The notes under the pieces were generated by a model that did no database searches, was not told the origin of the DNA, and saw nothing but the letters and a program-made list of their open reading frames with translations. Made by a program: the position numbers and the translations under genes. Shown here piece by piece: positions 50,769 through 59,557 of a stretch of 64,000 nt of DNA (the stretch's first letter is position 1; the number at the start of each line of letters is the position of its first letter). The DNA is from Tepidiforma bonchosmolovskayae (GTDB lineage: Bacteria; Chloroflexota; Dehalococcoidia; Tepidiformales; Tepidiformaceae). The stretch lies in NCBI RefSeq assembly GCF_008838325.1, contig NZ_CP042829.1:186001-250000 (forward strand), in the 5' to 3' direction.

Positions 50769-53700
50769 TCAGGGGCGCTGCGCAGGGGTCGGGGTAACCT
50801 GGTTGTTCGGCGCGCCGCCGAAGGGGGTCGGCGTCGCCCCCGGGAACGGAGGCCCGGTCTTGCGCACGTTGATGTAGACGACGAGCGAGAGGCCCTTGCC
50901 GTCGTTGGTTGAGAGACGGAGGGTGTAGACGCCATCATCGAGGCCGGCGATGCGGATCGTGCCGAGCGGGCCGTTCTCTACCTTTGCCGTGCCCTGGCCG
51001 ATGGTGGTCCACTCCGTCGGCGTGGAGGACTTGCCGAGTTCGAGCTTCCAGTTCTTGAGGTTGGGCGGATTGACCGTGCCGATGACCTCGGTATCGCCGG
51101 AGATGGTACGGCCGGTGGTAATGTTGTTGATGGCGATGGCGGCCAGGCCGGTGCTCTTTTCCTTCGGAGCGATCGGGATGTTGCGCTTCTGCGCAAGCTC
51201 CTCGGCGAGTTCGGGCTTGAACGCGGGCAGTTTGACGAACTTCTGGACCTTGCGGAACTCGGCGGGCGTCTGTTCGGTGGCGAGGAGCCCGTTGCGGCTG
51301 TCGATCTCCTTCTCTTCGCACTGGGATTCGTAGGTCACATCGGTGCGGACCCAGGCGACGACGACCTGGTCGCAGTACTTGAAATCGGGGCCAAGGGTGC
51401 GGTCGGTTGCCGGGGTCTGGAACTCGCGCTGGGCGACGTTCCGCGGCTGGAGGTCGGAAAAATCCTTGCCGATATCGGGGACGCCGCGGGCTGCGAGGGC
51501 TTCGTGGTAGTAGCCCATCCAGTTCTTCCAAAGGCGGACGGTCGTGTTCGCTGCCGCGAACTGGCGGTCGTTCACGAGTTCGTTCGTGGCGTTGCCGACC
51601 CAAACGGCCGTGGCCGCGTGGCGGGAGTAGCCGGTCATCCAGGTTTCGAGGGTATCGGCGGCGGAGGCAGGCCCCTGCTGGGTGCCGGTCTTCACGCCCG
51701 AGGGGATGCGCTTGCCGTTGGCGAAAAAGTCGAGGCCGAGGTCGTTGTTGCTGCCGCCGCACCCCCAGATGATGAAGCGGGCGGTGCAGTCGGACATGAT
51801 GGTGTGGAGGAGCCAGACAGAGCCGGCATCGACGACCTGGCGGGATTCAGGTTCGCCCTGGCGGAAGATGACGTTGCCGTCCTTGTCGCGGACCTCGAGG
51901 ATGACGACGGGGTCGAGTTCGCGGGTGCCCTCGATACGGAGGTAGCCTTTCTCGAACTGCAGCTTCTGCTCGAGGGCGAGTTCGTAGTTCGCGCCGGTAT
52001 CGAGCGCCGTGCTCTTCAGCTCACTGACTTTCACATAGCGGGCAAGGGTGGGGACGCCGACCATCCTGCCCATGTTGGCGATGGTCGCATCCATGTAGGC
52101 CATGTCGATGGCGCGGATGTTGGCGCCGCCGGTCGCGATCGAGGCGCCATAAGTGACGTCGGGATGCGAGCGGAAGGTCGGGTCGAAGCGCTGATCCACC
52201 GTCGTAATACCGAGCGCTTTGGCCATCTTGATAACGTTGTCGACGCCGGCCTCCTGCGCGGCACGGAAGGCCGGGACGTTCTGTGAGCCGCCGAGGCCGG
52301 CCCGGGCCGAGATGAGCCCTTCGGACTTGTCGGCATCCCTGCGCGGGTTTTCGATGGCGGTGCCCTCGATGGTCAGGGGGCTGGTGTCCCAGAAGATGCT
52401 CATGGGGGCCTTGTTGAGCACATCGAACCAGGTGAGGTAGACGGCAGGTTTGAACGACGAGCCCGGCTGGTTGATCTCGTTCAGCTGGTCGATCTCACCG
52501 GCGACCCGGCGGTCGGAGCGGAAGGACGGGTCGCGGTTCGGCGCGTAGACGATCACCTGGCCGGTGGACGGCTCGATGGTGACGATGGCGGCGTTGTGGC
52601 ACTCGCAGCCGGCTTCGAGACCGGCGGCGATGAAGCCGCGGGCCATCTCCATGGCCTTTGCGGTCAGCTCCCAGTCGAGGGTCGAGACCACCTTATAGCC
52701 GGCCATGTGGACGCTGGATTTACAGTCGGAAGCGGAGGGGATTTTGGGGAGGATGCCGGCCTCGCACATGCGGACGAGGCGGGGTTCGACCTGGTTGTCG
52801 ACAAACGCCTCGGCGCGCTGGGGGTTGGAGCCGAGATAGACGCGCACTTCTTCCGCCTTGGCAGCGGCTGCCTGCTCGGGGGTGATGCGGCCGTGGCGGA
52901 CCATGAGGTCGAGGACGTCCTCCTGGCGGGCCTTGGCCTCGCCGCCGACAACGGCCCGCCCGAGTTCATCGGTAATGCATTCGCCGCGGTTATCTTTCAC
53001 ACAGTTGAGGCGGGGGTGGTAGGCGGTGGGCGCCTGCGGAATGCCAGCAAGGAGGGCCGCTTCGGCGAGGGTGAGGTCTTTGGCCGGCTTGCGGAAGTAG
53101 CCCTGTGCGGCGGCCTCGACGCCGATGTAGCGGTCGGCGTAGCTGATCTGGTTGAGGTACCAGGTGAGAATCTGCTCCTTTGTGTAGTCCTGTTCGAGTT
53201 CGATGGCGTACGCGATCTCGCGGAGCTTGCGGTCGAGGGTGCGTTCAGCGGTGACGCAGGCGTTGCGGTTGTCGCCGTCTTCGGCGACCGAGGGGCAGAT
53301 GTAGACGTTTTTGATGAGCTGCTGGGTGATGGAAGACCCGCCCGTGCCGGCGCCGAAGCTATTGAGGACGTAGTTTTCGTAGGCGGCGCGGATGAGGCCC
53401 TTGAGGTTGACGCCGGGATGGGTCCAGAAGGAGTTATCCTCGGTCGAGACGGTGGCCTCGACCATCCAGGGCGAAATCTGGTCGAGGGTGACCGGGTTGA
53501 GGAGCTGCGCGTTCGGATTCGAGAGCGTGGCGAGGAGCACGCCCTTTTCGGGGCCGCCGCGGTCGTAGATTTCCGTCGGCACCGACGAGACTTCGAGCAG
53601 CTTCTGCTCGATGGGGACGTAATCCTTCGCGTAGGAGTTGTAGATGGTGAAGAGCGCGCCGAGCCCGGCCGCGGCGCAGACGGCGCCGAAGCCGATGAGT

Positions 53701-53789
53701 GCGAGGAGCGCGACGAGGATGGGGCGCGCGCGGCTCCCGTCGCCCCGGCGGCGCTCACGGAGGCGGCGGCGCACAACGATGCTGTTCAT
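50769..53789 (-). CDS. Class A penicillin-binding protein (transglycosylase/transpeptidase)
   Basis: 1006 residues from ATG 53789. A cytosolic basic N-terminus and one membrane helix (about 25-50) are followed by GT51 (EDNSFWTHPGVN with the catalytic Glu at about 115; GGSSITQQLIKN; LREIAYAIELE). The transpeptidase has SSFK at about 442, SQN and KTG at about 698. Several extra Cys (CPSV, CVTAE, CECH, CGG) suggest disulfides. The last 110 residues form a beta-rich module (INNITTGRTISGDTEVIGTV) and a Pro-rich tail. It builds cell-wall glycan and cross-links. It is divergent from gatC. Confidence 0.93.
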   Translation of the reverse strand: MNSIVVRRRLRERRRGDGSRARPILVALLALIGFGAVCAAAGLGALFTIYNSYAKDYVPIEQKLLEVSSVPTEIYDRGGPEKGVLLATLSNPNAQLLNPVTLDQISPWMVEATVSTEDNSFWTHPGVNLKGLIRAAYENYVLNSFGAGTGGSSITQQLIKNVYICPSVAEDGDNRNACVTAERTLDRKLREIAYAIELEQDYTKEQILTWYLNQISYADRYIGVEAAAQGYFRKPAKDLTLAEAALLAGIPQAPTAYHPRLNCVKDNRGECITDELGRAVVGGEAKARQEDVLDLMVRHGRITPEQAAAAKAEEVRVYLGSNPQRAEAFVDNQVEPRLVRMCEAGILPKIPSASDCKSSVHMAGYKVVSTLDWELTAKAMEMARGFIAAGLEAGCECHNAAIVTIEPSTGQVIVYAPNRDPSFRSDRRVAGEIDQLNEINQPGSSFKPAVYLTWFDVLNKAPMSIFWDTSPLTIEGTAIENPRRDADKSEGLISARAGLGGSQNVPAFRAAQEAGVDNVIKMAKALGITTVDQRFDPTFRSHPDVTYGASIATGGANIRAIDMAYMDATIANMGRMVGVPTLARYVKVSELKSTALDTGANYELALEQKLQFEKGYLRIEGTRELDPVVILEVRDKDGNVIFRQGEPESRQVVDAGSVWLLHTIMSDCTARFIIWGCGGSNNDLGLDFFANGKRIPSGVKTGTQQGPASAADTLETWMTGYSRHAATAVWVGNATNELVNDRQFAAANTTVRLWKNWMGYYHEALAARGVPDIGKDFSDLQPRNVAQREFQTPATDRTLGPDFKYCDQVVVAWVRTDVTYESQCEEKEIDSRNGLLATEQTPAEFRKVQKFVKLPAFKPELAEELAQKRNIPIAPKEKSTGLAAIAINNITTGRTISGDTEVIGTVNPPNLKNWKLELGKSSTPTEWTTIGQGTAKVENGPLGTIRIAGLDDGVYTLRLSTNDGKGLSLVVYINVRKTGPPFPGATPTPFGGAPNNQVTPTPAQRP

Positions 53790-53893
53790 CGCGAGGCACC
53801 CCCTGCGGGGAGGAGGCAGATGCCCTGCATCGCACCCGAGGGTACCAGACGGCCGGGGCTGGCAACACGGGCGCGGGTAAGGGCCGCTTCCCC

Positions 53894-53899
53894 TATCCT
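53894..53899 (+). promoter_or_regulatory. -10-like TATCCT box for gatC (leaderless pattern)
   Basis: TATCCT, then 7 nt, then ATG 53907. Same hexamer and spacing as before the PhzF gene. No Shine-Dalgarno is present. Confidence 0.55.
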
Positions 53900-53906
53900 T
53901 GACGGC

Positions 53907-54194
53907 ATGGCGCTCACCCGTGACGACGTGCTGCATGTCGCCCGGCTCGCCCGCATCGCCCTCAGCGATGACGAGGTCGAACGATTCAGGGCACAGCTCT
54001 CCGGCATCCTCGACCATTTCGCGGCGCTGGCCGCGGTGGACACCGACGGCGTCGAGCCGACCGCGCACCCGCTGCCGCTGGCGAATGTGATGCGCGACGA
54101 CGTCATCGAGCCCTCCCTTCCGCGCGATGACGTGCTGGCAAATGCGCCGCTGGCTGAGGACGGCTACTTCCGGGTCCGGGCGGTGCTGGAATGA
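53907..54194 (+). CDS. gatC: Asp-tRNA(Asn)/Glu-tRNA(Gln) amidotransferase subunit C
   Basis: 95 residues. Typical GatC: LTRDDVLHVARLARIALSDDE at the start, LAAVDTDGVEPTAHPLPLANVMRDD-like centre, and FRVRAVLE at the end. GatC stabilises the GatA-GatB interface. The stop overlaps gatA by 4 bp. No gatB follows in this window, so it must lie elsewhere; this is common. The promoter box ahead suggests a leaderless mRNA. Confidence 0.95.
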   Translation: MALTRDDVLHVARLARIALSDDEVERFRAQLSGILDHFAALAAVDTDGVEPTAHPLPLANVMRDDVIEPSLPRDDVLANAPLAEDGYFRVRAVLE

Positions 54195-55654
54195 GCGACC
54201 TGTGGAAGCTCACGGCCCATGAAGCGCACGAAGGCCTGCGCCGGCGGGAGTTCACGAGCGTGGAGCTGACGGAGTCGGTGCTGGAGCGGGTGGCCCGGGT
54301 CGAGCCGACCATCAACGCGTACATCACGCTCACCGCTGAGCTTGCGCTCGAGCAGGCGCGGGAAGCAGATGCAAAGCTGGCAGCAGGGACCGCCACCCCC
54401 CTCACGGGCATCCCGGTGGGGGTGAAGGACCTGATCATCACCAAAGGGGTGCGGACGACGGCGGGTTCGAAGATGCTCGAAAACTTCATCCCGCCATATG
54501 ACAGCCACGTCTACGAGAACTTACGGCGGGCCGGCGCGGTGATGATCGGCAAGTGCAACATGGACGAGTTCGCAATGGGCTCGTCGACCGAACACTCCGC
54601 CTTCGGGCCAACGCGCAACCCGTGGAACCCGGAACTGGTGCCCGGCGGCTCGTCCGGGGGGTCGGCAGCCGCGGTGGCAGCCGGCGAATGCCTTGTCGCG
54701 CTCGGGAGCGACACAGGCGGGTCGATTCGGCAGCCGGCGGCGCTCTGCGGGCAGGTGGGGCTGGACCCGACCTACGGCCGCGTCAGCCGCTACGGGATCA
54801 TCGCGTTCGGGAGTTCGCTCGACCAGGTCGGGCCGATTGGGCGGGACGTTGAGGATGTGGCGACGATGCTCGACTGCATCGGGGGCCACGACCCGCGCGA
54901 CAGCACGACCAACCCGGAGCCGATGCCGGACCTCCGCCACTACCTCGGCCGGGATATCCGGGGCATCCGCATTGGGGTGCCGAAGGAGTACTTCATCAGC
55001 GGGATGGAGCCCGGGGTCGCTGCGCGGATCGAGGAGGCGCTGGCGCTTTTCGAATCGCTCGGCGCGGTTGTCGACCGGGAGGTTTCGCTGCCGAGCACCG
55101 AGCATGCCCTTGCCGTGTACTACATCATCGCCCCGAGCGAGGCGTCGGCGAACCTGGCGCGGTACGACGGGGTGAAGTACGGATTCAGCGACCGCTCAGC
55201 GCCGACGATGTGGGAGAACATGGAGCAGACCCGCGCGAAGGGCTTCGGCAACGAGGTGAAGCGGCGCATCATGCTCGGCACCTACGCGCTCAGTGCGGGG
55301 TACTACGACGCGTACTACCTGAAGGCGCAGAAGGTGCGGACGATCATCAGCCGGGAGTTCGCAGAAGCGTTCGAGAAGTACGACGTGCTGGTGACGCCGA
55401 CGTCTCCGACCGTCGCCTTCCCGCTCGGCGCCAAGGTGGACGACCCGTTCGCGATGTACCTCAACGATATCTACACCCTGCCGGCTTCGGTGGCGGGTCT
55501 GCCAGCGATCAGCGTGCCGTGCGGGTTCAGCGACGGGCTCCCGGTCGGGATGCAGATTATCGGCAACTTTTTCGATGAAGGCCGCATTCTCCAGGTGGCG
55601 CACGCCTTTGAGCAGGCGTCGGGCTACCGGAACCTGCTCGCGCCGATGCAGTGA
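54191..55654 (+). CDS. gatA: Asp-tRNA(Asn)/Glu-tRNA(Gln) amidotransferase subunit A
   Basis: 487 residues, the normal length. The amidase-signature Ser-cisSer-Lys triad is visible: Lys in GIPVGVKDLI, the serines in PGGSSGGSAAAVAAGE and SDTGGSIRQPAALCG. The conserved MGSSTEHSAFGPTRNPW lies just before. It releases ammonia from glutamine and passes it to GatB for Gln-tRNA or Asn-tRNA formation. It is coupled to gatC by ATGA overlap. A tRNA-Gln gene occurs at 17.3 kb, whose charging may need this enzyme. Confidence 0.96.
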   Translation: MSDLWKLTAHEAHEGLRRREFTSVELTESVLERVARVEPTINAYITLTAELALEQAREADAKLAAGTATPLTGIPVGVKDLIITKGVRTTAGSKMLENFIPPYDSHVYENLRRAGAVMIGKCNMDEFAMGSSTEHSAFGPTRNPWNPELVPGGSSGGSAAAVAAGECLVALGSDTGGSIRQPAALCGQVGLDPTYGRVSRYGIIAFGSSLDQVGPIGRDVEDVATMLDCIGGHDPRDSTTNPEPMPDLRHYLGRDIRGIRIGVPKEYFISGMEPGVAARIEEALALFESLGAVVDREVSLPSTEHALAVYYIIAPSEASANLARYDGVKYGFSDRSAPTMWENMEQTRAKGFGNEVKRRIMLGTYALSAGYYDAYYLKAQKVRTIISREFAEAFEKYDVLVTPTSPTVAFPLGAKVDDPFAMYLNDIYTLPASVAGLPAISVPCGFSDGLPVGMQIIGNFFDEGRILQVAHAFEQASGYRNLLAPMQ

Positions 55655-55744
55655 CCGGAGCACTGCTCGAACTCCCCGGAGCGGAGTCCGGGCCCGGGCA
55701 CGCGTGCTCCCGGTGACCTTCCTCCAGGCTGGGGCGGGCCGGGC

Positions 55745-56287
55745 ATGATGCGCGCCGGGGTGGCAGCCATCGCTGCGGGTGCAACGGCGGGAGCCCTCGA
55801 CGCGGGCGGCCTCGGCTGGCTCGGGTGGAGCCTTGCCGGACTCGGGCTGGTGGTTGTGCTGTACGGCGTTGCCCGCCGGGCGGAGCGGCGCGCCTCGTTG
55901 CGGACGCTGGAGGGCCTGCGCGGGCTGCCCCCAGGGGCCTTCGAAGAGCGCGTGGCACAGTGGCTTCGGCGGGCCGGATGGAAGGTTGAAGTCGTGGGCC
56001 GGCCCGGTGACGGCGGGGTTGACCTCGTGGCGCGGAAAGGGCGCGCCGTGGCGGCTGTCCAGTGCAAACGGCTGGCTGCCGGCGGAACGGTGGGCGCGGG
56101 GGTTGTCCGCGAACTGTACGGTGCAGCGGTGGCGGCAGGTGCGACCGCGGCGGTGCTCGTGACGACCGGCCGGGTCTCGCAGGCGGCGCGGCAGTGGGCC
56201 GCCGAGCGGGACGGCGAGCCGAAGCTGGTGCTTCTTGACGGGGAGGCTGCCGCCGCGGCCGCGCGGGCCGGGCGGTTGCGGCTGTAA
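55745..56287 (+). CDS. Membrane-anchored Mrr-like restriction endonuclease-fold protein
   Basis: 180 residues. Two hydrophobic segments lie at about 3-20 and 24-43. A basic linker leads to an Mrr_cat-type domain: LPPGAFEERVAQWLRRAGWKV, then the PD-(D/E)xK core GDGGVDLVARKG and AVQCKRL (Asp, then Q-x-K). The active-site pattern D...QxK looks intact. Soluble Mrr proteins cut modified DNA; membrane-tethered versions are widespread and poorly understood. No methylase or helicase is nearby. It converges on an amidase gene with 7 bp between. Confidence 0.8.
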   Translation: MMRAGVAAIAAGATAGALDAGGLGWLGWSLAGLGLVVVLYGVARRAERRASLRTLEGLRGLPPGAFEERVAQWLRRAGWKVEVVGRPGDGGVDLVARKGRAVAAVQCKRLAAGGTVGAGVVRELYGAAVAAGATAAVLVTTGRVSQAARQWAAERDGEPKLVLLDGEAAAAAARAGRLRL

Positions 56288-56294
56288 CCAGCGG

Positions 56295-57698
56295 TCAGAG
56301 CGGCGGCTCCCTGCGGTGCCAGTCGGTCGCACACTCGTAGGCGAACGCGGCCCGGAGGAGGGTGGGCTCATCGAACGGGCGGGCGGCGAGCTGGAGGCCG
56401 ATGGGAAGACCTTCGGAGGAGAAGCCGCAGGGGATGCTGATGGCGGGCACGCCCGCGAGGTTGAACGGCATCGTCAGGGAGGCGAAGGCGGCACCGGTGC
56501 TGAGCTGGACGCCCTCGACCTCGACCGGGTCCTCGCCGATGCGGGAGGCCGGGCGCATGGTCGTCGGCGCAGCGAGGAGGTCGACCGACTGGAGCGCGCG
56601 CCGCACCCCTTCTTTGATGCGGTAGCTGTCGAGGTAGGCGGCTGCGAGGTCGAGGGGCTCGGGCGGCGGCTGAAGGAGGATGTTCCGGAGCTCCTCGCTG
56701 TACGCCTCCGGCTGCTGTTCGAGGTATGGCGCGTGGTAGAGGCGGCCTTCGACGTTGACGAGCCGCCAGGCGGAGATGACCTGCTCGCGGGTGAAGCCGG
56801 AGTCGACGTCCTCGACCGTGGCGCCGAGGGTGCGGAAGCATTCGAGGGCCTCTTCGACGGCAACCAGGACTTCGGGGTCGAGCAGGCCGAAGAACTGGTC
56901 GCGCGGGACGCCGATGCGCAGGCCGCGGACGTCGGGAACGAGGGCTGCGCGGTAGTCTGGCACCGGGACGGGGACGGTAGCGAAGTCGTCGGGGTCGTAG
57001 CCGGCGATCGCCTGGAGGAGCATCGCGGCGTCCTCCACGGTCCGGGCGATGGGCCCGGCGTGGTCGAACTGCCAGGACATCGGGATGATGCCGGCCCGGC
57101 TTACCCGGCCGAATGTCGGTTTGAGCCCGACACAGCCGCAGAGGGCGGCAGGAATGCGAATGCTCCCGCCGGTGTCGGTCCCGAGGGTGCCGAGCGCGAG
57201 CCGTGCAGCGATGGCCGCCCCGGAGCCGCCGCTGGAGCCGCCCGGTATGCGCTCCGGGTCCCACGGGTTGCGGGTCGGGCCGGTGTGGGGGTTATTGGTG
57301 GTGGTGCCCCAGGCGAATTCGTGGGTGTTCGTCTTCCCGAGCAGGACCGCGCCCGCCTCGCGGAGCATGGTGGCGGCGGCCGCATCGCGTTCCGGGATAC
57401 GGCCGCGGAGAACGGCCGAGCCGGCGGCCGTTTCGATGCCTGCGGTGTCGTACAGGTCTTTGAGTCCGACGGGGATGCCATGGAGCGGGCCGCGGTAGAT
57501 GCCGGCCCGGAGCTCTTCCTCTGCGCGGGCAGCGTCGGCAAGGGCCCGCTCGGCCGTCACCAGGACGAAGGCGTTCAGCCGGGGATTGAGCCGCGCAATT
57601 CGGTCGAGGCAGGCGCGGGTGAGCTCGGTAGGGGCGAGTTCGCGGCGCTGGATGGCGCGGGCGGCCTCGGCGATGGTCAGGCTGGCTGGGTCGGTCAT
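56295..57698 (-). CDS. Amidase signature enzyme (GatA-like paralog)
   Basis: 467 residues from ATG 57698. The amidase triad is complete: Lys in GIPVGLKDLYDT, serines in PGGSSGGSGAAIAARL and GTDTGGSIRIPAALCG. It differs from the true gatA upstream in the C-terminal half, and no gatC-like partner is coupled. It likely hydrolyses a small amide; the substrate is unknown. It is 37 bp downstream of the methyltransferase gene and may share its transcript. The ribosome binding site is weak; upstream in-frame sequence is Pro-rich and likely untranslated. Confidence 0.9.
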   Translation of the reverse strand: MTDPASLTIAEAARAIQRRELAPTELTRACLDRIARLNPRLNAFVLVTAERALADAARAEEELRAGIYRGPLHGIPVGLKDLYDTAGIETAAGSAVLRGRIPERDAAAATMLREAGAVLLGKTNTHEFAWGTTTNNPHTGPTRNPWDPERIPGGSSGGSGAAIAARLALGTLGTDTGGSIRIPAALCGCVGLKPTFGRVSRAGIIPMSWQFDHAGPIARTVEDAAMLLQAIAGYDPDDFATVPVPVPDYRAALVPDVRGLRIGVPRDQFFGLLDPEVLVAVEEALECFRTLGATVEDVDSGFTREQVISAWRLVNVEGRLYHAPYLEQQPEAYSEELRNILLQPPPEPLDLAAAYLDSYRIKEGVRRALQSVDLLAAPTTMRPASRIGEDPVEVEGVQLSTGAAFASLTMPFNLAGVPAISIPCGFSSEGLPIGLQLAARPFDEPTLLRAAFAYECATDWHRREPPL

Positions 57699-57735
57699 CG
57701 GCGCGAACCTGCGATTGGGGAATGGGGCCTGGAAG

Positions 57736-59274
57736 TCAGGCCTCAAGGTAGCCGTGGCGGGCGAGCCACTGGAGGGCGGCGGCGAGCGCGACCCTCGCGG
57801 TGGCGAAGGATACGCCGGCGGCGCGAACGGCGTCATCCCGGGCGGCCGGGGCCAGTTCTTCGACAATGAGGCGGGCGAGCTGGTCGTGGTCGCGGGTGCC
57901 GTCGAGGTAAGGGAGCAGCGCGAGCGGAAGAGGCGGCACCTCGTGGACGGCGTGGGTGAGGGCCACGGGCATGGTGCCGTCGCGGGCGGCCTGGTGGCGG
58001 GCCATGGCGAATGCCCGCGGCTGCGGACCGGGGCGGGAAACGGGGCTGGCAGGCTCGACTTCGAGCTGGAGGCCGCCGTGGAAGAAGAGCCTCAGCAGCT
58101 TCGGGGCGGTGCGCTCCCAGAAGCGGCGCGGGTCGACCGCTGCGGCGAGCTCTTCGGCGGGGACGGCAGCCGGGCGGCGGTCGGCGAGGTAGCGGACGGC
58201 TTCGAGGAGGTCGGGGTCGCGCAGGGCGAGGATGCCGCCGGGGTGGGCAAGCTTGGGCAACGCGGGGTCGAACCGCTCCTCTCCGGGGCCGATGAAGTCG
58301 CCGAGCAGGCGGAGACTGAGCCCGCGAAGGGCGTCGGGGTGCGGGGGCCGCACGAGCTGGATGCCCTTGCTGCACAGCAGGGACTCCCGGAAGGTGCGCC
58401 CGTGGACGAAGTCGAGGAGCTGCTCCCGCTCGATGTGGCCCCGTGCGAGGGTTGCGAACTCCCGGGCGATGCCGGGGGCGAGGTCAGGGAGCGCCATGCG
58501 GAGCGGCCAGGCGTCGCCGAGATACTGGAGGCCGGCACCGGCGGCATGGGCGACGAAGTCGGCGAAGAACACCGGAGTGTTCGTTGGCTCGAGGTGCTCG
58601 TGGGCGACATAGTCATCGGGTCGGTCGGCGATAAAGTCGAGCTCGCGGGCGAGGACGCGGGCGTAGAGGGGGCCTCCGGGGAGCCGCGCTTCGAGGTCGA
58701 GGGAGGTGCGGACCACAATCTCGGCCATGGCCCGGGCATGGGCGACGAGACGGTCGGGCGGGGCGTCGAGGTTGCGAGTCGCGAAGACCATGAGCTCGCG
58801 GAGGGGCTGGCGCAGGAACCAGCCCGGGTAGCAGTTGTAGCTGACGAAGGCGATGCCGTTCGGCGCGAGGAGTTCCCGGCAAAGGCGGAGGAGGCGGTCG
58901 CGGACCGGGGCTTCGACCCAGGAATAGACGCCATGGGCGATGATATAGTCGAACGTTCCCAGCTCCGGGCCGACCTCCAGGATGTCGCGGAGGTCGAACC
59001 GCACATTCTGGAGGCCGAGGTCGGCGGCGACCTTGCGGGCGAACTCGACCTGGCGGGGGGCGTTATCGATGCCAATGCAGGCGGCGCCCGGGAGGCCGGC
59101 GGCGATGGCATTGAGGTTTTCGCCGATGGCCGAACCGAACTCGAGGATGCGGGCAGAGGCGACGGGCGGGGCATCGAGGCCGAAGAGCCGGCCAATCGCG
59201 GCGAGACGCCGGGGGTGGGAGGCTTCGACGGCGGTACCCTCGTAGGGGATGGCGTCGTAGCTGATGACTGGCAC
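57736..59274 (-). CDS. SAM-dependent methyltransferase with methyltransferase regulatory domain
   Basis: 512 residues, GTG start. Residues 40-165 form a class I methyltransferase (ILEFGSAIGENLNAIAAG, CIGIDNAP, DYIIAHGVYSWV). A helical segment with YNCYPGWFLRQPLRELM follows, typical of proteins with a methyltransferase regulatory domain. The C-terminal 250 residues are Leu/Ala-rich with paired charged helices. The substrate is unknown. TACACT lies 10 nt before the start, without a Shine-Dalgarno. It may be co-transcribed with the amidase. Confidence 0.85.
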   Translation of the reverse strand: MPVISYDAIPYEGTAVEASHPRRLAAIGRLFGLDAPPVASARILEFGSAIGENLNAIAAGLPGAACIGIDNAPRQVEFARKVAADLGLQNVRFDLRDILEVGPELGTFDYIIAHGVYSWVEAPVRDRLLRLCRELLAPNGIAFVSYNCYPGWFLRQPLRELMVFATRNLDAPPDRLVAHARAMAEIVVRTSLDLEARLPGGPLYARVLARELDFIADRPDDYVAHEHLEPTNTPVFFADFVAHAAGAGLQYLGDAWPLRMALPDLAPGIAREFATLARGHIEREQLLDFVHGRTFRESLLCSKGIQLVRPPHPDALRGLSLRLLGDFIGPGEERFDPALPKLAHPGGILALRDPDLLEAVRYLADRRPAAVPAEELAAAVDPRRFWERTAPKLLRLFFHGGLQLEVEPASPVSRPGPQPRAFAMARHQAARDGTMPVALTHAVHEVPPLPLALLPYLDGTRDHDQLARLIVEELAPAARDDAVRAAGVSFATARVALAAALQWLARHGYLEA

Positions 59275-59380
59275 CTCGACGACCAGTGTACGCAGGCCGG
59301 GAACCGGGGCGCGAGACGGGCAAGAATCGGGGAACGCCCGGTATTGACGTTATGAACGGGAGCCGGGAGAGTTAGCAGGC

Positions 59381-59452
59381 ATGGTTCACGCTACAACGCT
59401 CGCCGCGCTCCTTGCTGCTGCTGCCGCTGCGGCTGCGCGTGCGCGCCGGTAA
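59381..59452 (+). CDS. Possible Ala-rich leader peptide upstream of the aminotransferase
   Basis: A 23-codon frame, ATG to TAA, in the 283 bp gap 59275-59557. It encodes 12 alanines, eight of them consecutive (codons 12-19), and ends RARR. GGGAGAG lies 9 nt before the ATG. Six of the 12 Ala codons are GCT, a codon that is scarce in neighbouring genes, which prefer GCG and GCC. A hairpin lies 40 nt downstream, before the aminotransferase. This is the layout of an amino-acid attenuator leader. A chance frame in GC-rich repeat sequence cannot be excluded. Confidence 0.35.
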   Translation: MVHATTLAALLAAAAAAAARARR

Positions 59453-59491
59453 CGGGTGGCGGTCGAGCCAGCACGTCGAGAAACGCACAGG

Positions 59492-59513
59492 AAGGCCGCC
59501 CCCGGGCGGCCTT
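59492..59513 (+). terminator. Attenuator-like hairpin between the Ala-rich mini-ORF and the aminotransferase
   Basis: AAGGCCGCC (59492-59500) pairs with GGCGGCCTT (59505-59513), loop CCCG. The 5' arm could instead pair with GGCGGTC at 59458-59464, just after the mini-ORF stop, giving a competing 7-bp stem. The T tract is weak (TTTCCC). Confidence 0.45.
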
Positions 59514-59557
59514 TCCCGGTATGAAAGGCTGGCGGGGGCAAGGAGGAGCAGTCGCCG

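Noticed and set aside
53907-55654. Broken GatCAB operon because gatB is missing
   Set aside because: gatC and gatA are intact, and gatB is unlinked in many bacteria.
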